Assembly: GCA_028565635.1 (NCBI GenBank)
Contig: JAOXYB010046502.1
Coordinates: 1-26,987 of the forward strand
Source of the DNA: Phoronis ovalis
Taxonomy: Eukaryota > Phoronida > Phoronidae
Direction: 5' to 3'
DNA: 26,987 nt
Notes under the pieces: generated by a model
Told to the model about the DNA's origin: nothing
The model's database searches: none
Seen by the model: only the letters and a program-made list of their open reading frames with translations
Part shown: positions 20,801 through 26,987 of the stretch, one piece after another
Layout: each line of letters starts with the position of its first letter
How positions within the stretch are numbered: the stretch's first letter is position 1
Position numbers and translations under genes: made by a program

Positions 20801-23800
20801 TATTCAATAGATGTTTTTGCATGCACTAGGCGACATTAGTGGTCAGGAACCCAATCGAGCTAATTCAAGCAAATTCTGTGTTTTGTGAATGAATTGTGCA
20901 AATAGAGAATATATACAAACCACAGAATTGTGGGAATATTTGGATTTTACTGCCAATTATACGCAAATAATAAATTTAAGTACTAAAGTGATAAGGCCTT
21001 ATATCCCACCAGGGACAAAGAAGATAAGTAAGTATCAAAGTGATATCTAATTGCTCAAAGCAATGTATGCATAATGGAAAAGCAGATATTAGCCAATGAT
21101 TTTCTTGTACTTAGGCTGTTTGGTTGTTACGAAGATCTGGATGGTGGTGGTTTAGATGAGGCTCTTGTAGATTTTACTGGAGGTATTGCAGAACCGATTA
21201 ATTTTGCGGAAGATGGCTATGTTGATGTTGATGAAACAAAAAGAGACGAATTGTACCATATAATGCATAAAGAAATTGAGCGGCGTTCGTTAATGGCTGC
21301 AGCAATTCCTGTGAGTACAGTTTATATTGTTTACTAAATGTACTGCTGGTCCCAAAGTAATATTGTTATAACTGTTAAAAATGTTGTTGTTATTTTCTTA
21401 CACTTTTACTTCTTGCTACATTTATCACTGGTTAAAACATATTCTGTTACTATGTATGTTTGTAGGCCAAATCAGCAGCTGAAATGGAGGCTACTACGGA
21501 CAGTGGGTTGGTCATAGGTCATGCATATGGTATAACTGCTGTGAAAAAAGTTGCTCTTTCAGGAACGGGTCTTCTGAATATGTTTAACAAAGAAAGACTC
21601 CCAATGGTTAGACTGCGCAATCCATGGGGTCAGACTGAATGGAAAGGAAGATTTAGTGATGGGTAAGGATACTGGAATTGGATAATGGAATATCACCCAT
21701 TTTAATTATATTCCTCTTCTTCACAACTAGGGAGCTATGTTAATTACCATTCACATCAGTGTGAAACAGTGTATTTTTATGCGTAAAATTGTTCTGAACA
21801 ACATAAATTATACTTTCTAAATGTACCATAAATTTTAAACGATATTTTATCAGCAAATAAATAAATGAGGTGATTTATTGAAGAAAGGCTGATATTTTTC
21901 AATGCACTGAATCCTAGACTAACATTTAAATCTCACTTTTTCTCACAAAATCCCCACTGAGGTGGATGAGACTTATAAGTCAAATATTTTGCTCCTTAAG
22001 AATATACTCTTTTGACACCATCTAATACTTGATACATGCAACTGCAATACTCATACTGTCTACAAAGCTTTTTTGCTAAACTAAACCTGTAGTATGGTGA
22101 TTGGTTAAAATCTTAAAATTCTGTATACGTTTTTAGGCTTCCGGGAATAAGTTTGTGAAAATTGCTGAAGAATAACATGAATTATTTACTTTAATTGTTA
22201 GATCTCCTGAATGGAATAAAATCAGCAAAAGTGAGAGGGAAAAGATCGGGCTTACATTTGATGATGATGGAGAATTTTGGTGAGTTTATATTGCACACAG
22301 TTACATTTATTACATATATTGCAGTTGGCTCGGGAGGATTGACAGTGTGAATAGTTTGTGTATTATGAAGGGTAAAACATGTACCTTTTTGGGATCTAAG
22401 AGTGCACAATTCATAACCTTTTTGGACCTTGTGAGCTCAAAATTCATACCCAACTGCAATACTCATACTGTCTACAAAGCTTTTTTGCTAAGCTAAACCT
22501 GTAGTATGGTGATAGGTTAAAATCTTAAAATTCTGTATACATTTTTAGGCTTCCGGGAATAATTAGACCTTTTTATTGGGTATTCAGTTGGGTTTTTTTC
22601 AAAACAAATAGATATCTGAAATCTATATAATATCCTATTTTATTTCAAGGACCAGGCAATACAAACGCCTTTTACTATTCCGGTCAAACTCTTGTTTTGC
22701 TAGATTTATGAGCAAATTTATACATTTTCAGTGTGTCCTGGATCCCCGGCGTAACTTGTGAAAAGTATACCTTTTCACCCTGTTTTTTCTAATGCACATG
22801 TATACCCAACTATTCTAACTGTCACCCTCTGGTGAGAATAGTCAACTAGCTTTTTGTCTGCAGATACGTCACACTTAGTAACATCAAACAAGGAAAAAAA
22901 TTAACATCACAATACTGAACCAGTAAATTAGGGTGCATATAATATCTTGAGTATAAAAGGCTAGTTTGTTGGTCCATTATTGTTAGATGACAGGGGGTCA
23001 CATAACATTTGCTTATCGTAAATGCATATGTACATATAGCTATGGTTCTATTTTCTTATCAGACATGTTAATGTTATTGCATAGGCATGTTTATGTAAAG
23101 CTTTAATGAATCACATAATTATATGATACGAAATATCTACTGTCACATCTGCAGTACAAAAAACATGTTATTTTTCTTTCAGGATGCTTTTAGAAGACTA
23201 CTGCAACTATTTTACTAGCATGACAATATGCCGTGTGGTCAACACATCCTTTTTGAGCGTACATAAGAAGTATCATGAATCAGTTTTCCATGGTGCATGG
23301 ACAGAACCCGACAAAGTTGGTGGATGTGCAAATAACAAAGAAACGTTCCTTAGAAATCCACAGGTATAAAAAATTGACATTGGACAAAGAAATCGCTTGT
23401 GCTATTTATTCAGATATTTAAAGCAGTGCTCTCTAAGTTGGTGTTTCATGGCAGTGAGACTTTGTTTACACATCTTTTATTTTGTTATGTTCCATTGGAT
23501 GTTCACAGATTTAGAAGTACATCTGAAACACCTGATGACTTTTAGTGTGCAATGTATTTACAACATACTGCTTCTACATTAATTAATGTAATGATGATGC
23601 CTAGTCTCTAGGCCCATTCACACTTACCACTTAGAGCGCTTCACAATAGAGCGCTCTATAATAAAGCGCTTCAGCCTCTAATGTGTATGCGAATAATTCG
23701 CTTCAAGAGCATTAAAATAAAGCGCTTCAAGCAAAAATTAATCCTCTTCCCGAGGTGGATTAACTTTTTCCTGATGCGCTTTAAGGGACTTAACTTGCAA

Positions 23801-25118
23801 GTGTGGACACGAAGCGACTTCAATTCGCTTTCTGCCACGAGCTGATTTTTAATAAATTATGTATTTATATATATATATATATATATACACACCTCCTTGA
23901 ACTAAAGAGCTCCGCATATCGGAAGCGTATTAAAGTAGAATAATGCACTTCGAGATATTTGAAGATAGAAGCGAATTAAAGCATGCCAGTGTGGACAGAA
24001 AGTGAAGCGCTTTATTATAGAGCGCTTTATTATGAAGCGCTCCAAGTGTAAGTGTGAATTGGGCTTCTGTCTTATAAATTGTTAGAAGCCTAAAAAAATG
24101 TTTTAAAAGTCATGACTATATCACTATCATTACATGTAGGGATAGTGTAACATAATTAAACTTAATTTCGCTGTATGACTTAAGAAAATTAGTGCAACAA
24201 GAAAAAATACCAAAGTCACAAATTTACACTAGGCAATGACTATATGAACTAGCTGTTAGTGTACTTCCAGGAAACTTGATATTAGCTTATGAGAATTATT
24301 TTCAATTCAACTTTTTTCCTGTAGATTCATCAATTTTAAAGTATACTTTTACATGTCTATCTGTTCATTTAGATTATTGAAAAGTAACAAAGAAAGTTAT
24401 AGCCAAACAACAGTGGTTTTTTGTATCTCGAGTTCTTAAATGATATAGCTCAACAATTTTTATCTGTTTTCATATACACACCACTTTCTTGTGCATTTTT
24501 TAGTATGTTTTTGAAATCATTGATGAACAAGATGAAGATGTGATGATTTCTCTTGAACAGAAAGTTGGTCGTGGCAAGGATGTCGCTGAAAAAGAAACCA
24601 TTGGTTTTCATTTAATGAAGGTAAATATATCATATAAAAACTGCATTTCAGTGTTCACTAGCTTGTTTATCACTCAGTATGTGACAAACGTTATTAATCA
24701 TATTTGTTTTTTAACTACATTTTTTGGTTATTTCTTATTTAAATGTTCTTGACATTATCAGAATTTTTTTGAGTGTTTTATTTCAAATTTATTTATACAA
24801 TATGCTCTGAGCCTAATGTGCCTGGGTTTGGAATTATATTCTGTAGTGGAAGCTTAAAATGAAACTTGTATGACTTTTATATGGCATCCTGTTTGTGTAT
24901 AAGTTACCTTATTTCTTGTAGGTTGAAGAAAACAGACAGTACCGTGTTCACCAACCTCAAGAAATTACTAAATCCTCAACTTTCAAAAACAGTCGAAGTG
25001 TGTTTCTCCGGCATACACTAAAAAGAGGCCGCTACGTTGCTATCCCTTGCACATTTGACCAAGGTCACAAAGGACAGTTTTTGTTCAGGCTGTACACAAC
25101 CTCAGCAAATAGCAGCAA
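17816..25118 (+). CDS. CAPN5: Calpain-5-like cysteine protease, 5' part, nine coding exons
   Basis: This is a calcium-dependent cytosolic protease of the CAPN5/TRA-3 type. Exons are 17816-17992, 19996-20127, 20433-20641, 21115-21310, 21466-21662, 22202-22279, 23183-23363, 24504-24620 and 24922-25118, all GT-AG and in phase, giving 494 residues. The catalytic triad is complete: Cys85 in [12 protein letters not shown], His257 in [11 protein letters not shown], Asn290 in [11 protein letters not shown]. Other family blocks are [77 protein letters not shown] and [10 protein letters not shown]. The order is protease core, then the beta-sandwich (CBSW) domain; the C2 domain expected in this subfamily, about 150 residues, was not found in the rest of the window. 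There are no penta-EF hands in this subfamily. The start agrees with the family N-terminus ([11 protein letters not shown]). Confidence 0.96.
17993..19995 (+). other. Calpain intron 2
   Basis: This 2-kb intron runs from donor GTAATG to acceptor TTTCCAG. It contains a small inverted-repeat element at 18540-18656 and, at 18230-18415, three widely spaced CCTAAATGC phrases that may mark a decayed repeat. The region 18660-19990 shows nothing recognisable beyond AT-rich sequence. Confidence 0.7.
18540..18656. mobile_element. Small inverted-repeat element, 117 bp
   Basis: The left end begins GATTTGCT and continues TATTACGGAATTATACAACAG; the right end, reverse-complemented, begins GATTTGCT and continues TATTACTGAATTATGCAACAG after a longer T run. 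About 35-40 bp of imperfect terminal repeat enclose only about 35 bp. It fits a very short MITE or a deletion derivative of one. Confidence 0.65.
20804..20894. mobile_element. Decayed fragment related to the element at 9626-9996
   Basis: In calpain intron 4, AATAG followed by TTTGCATGCACT repeats the terminal sequence of the 9626 element. The 14-mer TTTTGTGAATGAAT at 20881-20894 matches 9873-9886 in the same orientation. The distance between the two is much shorter here, so this would be an internally deleted, diverged copy. Two short exact matches are the only basis. Confidence 0.45.
22039..22150. repeat. Direct repeat copy 1 (calpain intron 6)
   Basis: These 112 bases begin CAACTGCAATACTCATACTG and end GGCTTCCGGGAATAA. 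They recur at 22451-22562 with three substitutions and no gap. Copy 1 ends about 50 bases upstream of exon 22202-22279. It carries TTTTTAG|GCTT, which resembles a splice acceptor. Confidence 0.92.
22383..22448. repeat. Two-copy 33-bp tandem repeat
   Basis: ACCTTTTTGG...AATTCATA occurs at 22383-22415 and again at 22416-22448, with differences in the middle. It abuts the second copy of the 112-bp direct repeat. Confidence 0.65.
22451..22562. repeat. Direct repeat copy 2 (calpain intron 7)
   Basis: This is the second copy of the 112-bp repeat, 412 bases downstream of the first. Together they bracket the 78-bp calpain exon at 22202-22279. Differences from copy 1 are A/G, T/A and G/A single substitutions. 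Confidence 0.92.
23610..24065. mobile_element. 456-bp inverted-repeat element with AGCGCT-rich ends (calpain intron 8)
   Basis: The left end AGGCCCATTCACACTTACC and the right end, reverse-complemented, AGCCCAATTCACACTTACAC start terminal inverted repeats of about 62 bp, with small indels. Both ends contain repeated AGCGCTT/AGCGCTC blocks and the shared run CTCTATAATAAAGCGCTTCA. At least seven AGCGCT sites are present. The centre holds a TA microsatellite (about 23864-23886). No coding frame and no clear target duplication were seen. The GGCCCATTCACACT type of end resembles hAT-class non-autonomous elements; that assignment is tentative. Confidence 0.82.
23864..23892. repeat. TA microsatellite
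   Basis: A run of alternating TA of about 22 bases followed by CACAC sits in the centre of the AGCGCT-rich element, where palindromic elements often carry such a hinge. Confidence 0.85.
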
Positions 25119-25225
25119 GTAGGCATTACACTAAAATTCAAGAAATTAATAGTTGTAGTGCATGGGCATATAGTCGTAGGCTAAGCCTGGTCGTTAACAT
25201 CAAATGTATCGCTTTTTATCTCACA

Positions 25226-26900
25226 ATTAGTTTTTGTTTGATCAACTTCATATTTGGTACAGGGTAAGTACAGGTTATGTACTAGTTACTGGATAACTTC
25301 CAATATGGCTGGCTCTTTGTTTGTTCCTGAAAGGATACCTCAAAGTGCGTCTTTTCACGCAAAGACAAAGACAATTCGAAGGTGGATTTATGATGGCTAT
25401 AGCTGCACGGGTGTAATTTTGGAATGACCTTAAAAAAGTGGGTAAAATGCATCCTTGACATTTTTTCTTTGTGCTTAACACTTTTATTTGATCAGCTTTA
25501 TATTTGGTACAGGTTAAATACAGGTCAAAGTACAGGTTGGGTATAATATTGACCAGTCTGAATAATTCCATCTGTTAGTGTTCTGTACATTCTCAACTAA
25601 CATTTGGGCTTACCCATAGTAAATTTTTGTTATATGCCTTCAATTTAACACAAGCAAAATAATTAGGTTATTAATCTTTTGCCAACTGAGATCAGCCTTT
25701 CTCACTGTGTGATCCATCGCTACCTACTATGTTTGTTCTATCATAATTACTCATTCTGAATAGGTATCACCAGGGAGCTTGCTATTTACTTAATGTACTG
25801 TAGATAAACTCTGGCAGGACAGAATGTGTGTGATCCCCCCCTACCAGTGTAGTCCATTGTTATACCAATTATTGTAAGCTGCAATTTGATTAATGTCAAA
25901 ACTTTCCTGACACTTTATATAAAGATAAAGGGATAATAAAAAAAAATTTAATATAGTTAAACCCAGTTGAGTTGAGAAGGTACCAAGCACTAACTGGTGG
26001 GTTTATTTAAACTGAATTTTGACCTGGATCAATTTGATTAGCATCATATTCAGTACAGGGCAAGTAAAGGTCTAAATATAGGTAAGGTGGACATTTGACC
26101 TAGATTACTTCTAATGTGGATGACTGGCAGCTATGATTGATCCTTAGAGGATACCTCAAAGTGCATCTTTTCATGCTAAGACGAAGTGATGACGATTATA
26201 CAACTCAAAGGTAGAAGTATGAGAGCCATAGTTCAGCAAGTTTAATAGGCTACCTGACATTTTAGAATGACCTTAAGAAGGGATTGAAATGCCGATCTGA
26301 ATTTCTAATGTTGTTCTTTGTGTGAAATACTTTTTTTGTCTCGCAATAACTGCTTCTGCTTTTATGCAAATACAGGCCAAGTATGAAGTGATACTTAGAC
26401 GATTCAGAGGAGGATTTATGAAGACAATAAGTGGGCGGGTGTAATAGGCTAGATAGTATTTTAGAATAACTTTCAAAAGTGGGACAACTGCTGATCTGAA
26501 AATTGAGCATATTTTCACTTTGGTCAAAACTGCTTTTAGTCCAGATTTTGAAAATTCTGACTCATAGACAGATTGCTTTAATTCAGAAGGTAAATACAGC
26601 TGAAATTCACTGAATTCAGATTTTGACCTGGATCACCTCGAATATGGCTAATTGTTCCTAAGATGGCCATGCAATAATATCTCCAGTTTGTATTTGACCA
26701 TATAACTTCATATTTAGTACAGGGTTAAACCAGATCAAAATGCAGGTGTAACTTTGACCTGAATCATTTCAAAATGGCCAACTATTGGCCATGTTTGATC
26801 CTCAGATGGTACCTCAAAATGCATCTTTTCATGCAAATATGAAGCAATGCCTCAACAGTTTGAGAGTAAATTTATGAATAGATGGACAGCTGTAATTGTA
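25226..26900. repeat. Diverged tandem array of several-hundred-base units
   Basis: Two anchors recur in the same order and strand. TCATATTTGGTACAGGG-like sequence is at 25248, 25499, 26044 and 26708, and ACCTCAAAGTGCATCTTTTC-like sequence is at 25337, 26153 and 26811. Between them are repeated phrases such as TTTGACCTGGATCA, GGATTTATGA and AATGACCTTAA. Copies are diverged and truncated to different degrees. It looks like an old dispersed repeat that accumulated as an array; I cannot name the family. Confidence 0.75.
25554..26014. mobile_element. MITE copy 2, 461 bp, nested in the repeat array
   Basis: It starts CAGTCTGAATAATTCC and ends GTTTATTTAAACTG, and is collinear with copy 1 at 17028-17489. 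Its left end retains TGTTAGTGTTCTGTAC, which mirrors the right end and is missing from the left end of copy 1. It is flanked by AATATTGAC (25545-25553) and AATTTTGAC (26015-26023), a nine-base direct repeat with one mismatch consistent with a target duplication. Removing it joins a sensible unit of the surrounding array (GGGTATAATTTTGACCTGG). Confidence 0.88.
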
Positions 26901-26942
26901 CCCCCAGCAGTAGGCTGGAGGTACTTTGGATTTACCCTGTAA

Positions 26943-26979
26943 CCGCCGCGTCCGCAGCGCCCGCCGCGTCCGCCGCGTC
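26943..26979. repeat. GC-rich CCGCCGCGT repeat
   Basis: CCGCCGCGTCCG recurs three times with small changes at the very end of an otherwise AT-rich window. The window ends just beyond it, so its full length is unknown. Confidence 0.7.
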
Positions 26980-26987
26980 AAATTCAC

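Larger units (their letters stand above)
25119..26987 (+). other. Calpain intron 9, cut by the right window edge
   Basis: After the donor AA|GTAGGC at 25118/25119 no further calpain exon was found; I looked for the residues that follow VFTD in CAPN5 and for C2-domain blocks. The stretch consists of a diverged repeat array (25226-26900), a nested MITE (25554-26014) and a GC-rich end (26943-26979). Confidence 0.6.

Noticed and set aside
25119-26987. Remaining calpain exons (C2 domain)
   Set aside because: No frame here carries CAPN5 C2-domain residues; the interval is repeat-filled intron.

Overview
The window is animal nuclear DNA. Every convincing gene is broken into short exons by GT-AG introns, protein matches are to metazoan families (ciliary IFT80, a CXorf58-type IQ protein, a calpain-5-type protease), the DNA is visibly AT-rich, and introns carry many small inverted-repeat elements. 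The genes look like an invertebrate's (for example mollusc, lancelet, hemichordate or similar), but nothing here fixes the phylum. No prokaryotic, organellar or viral gene was seen.

Layout. (1) 321-4758, minus strand: the first eleven coding exons of IFT80, running off the left edge. (2) 5215-5576: a compact divergent promoter segment. (3) 6512-10401, plus strand: a complete seven-exon CXorf58-like gene (425 aa) with an IQ-like motif and an acidic C-terminal exon. (4) 10402-11416: a convergent intergenic gap with one doubtful small reading frame. (5) 11417-15364, minus strand: a complete three-exon gene for a 530-residue, probably nuclear protein that I do not recognise; its first intron holds a C-rich minisatellite. 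(6) 15365-15824: a second divergent promoter with an NRF1-like palindrome. (7) 17816-25118, plus strand: the first nine coding exons of a calpain-5-like gene (494 residues so far, catalytic Cys/His/Asn all present); the C2-domain exons lie beyond the right edge. (8) 25119-26987: the next calpain intron, filled with a diverged tandem repeat array, a nested MITE and a GC-rich end.

The genes form two head-to-head pairs (IFT80 / CXorf58-like, and unknown protein / calpain) with a tail-to-tail join between them. IFT80 is a ciliary transport component; a shared promoter would be compatible with a ciliary or sperm role for the CXorf58-like gene, but that is inference. No common pathway is evident for the other two genes.

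The most unusual material is in the introns. There is a 114-bp-arm near-perfect foldback in calpain intron 1, a pair of 461-462 bp terminal-inverted-repeat elements (one nested in the repeat array with a near-perfect target duplication), and a 456 bp element built from AGCGCT-rich termini. There is also a 112 bp direct duplication bracketing calpain exon 7, and a minisatellite whose units each carry a GAGGGTA/TACCCTC stem. I found no clear evidence of a wholly new biological system; the unknown nuclear protein and the foldback are the best candidates for follow-up.
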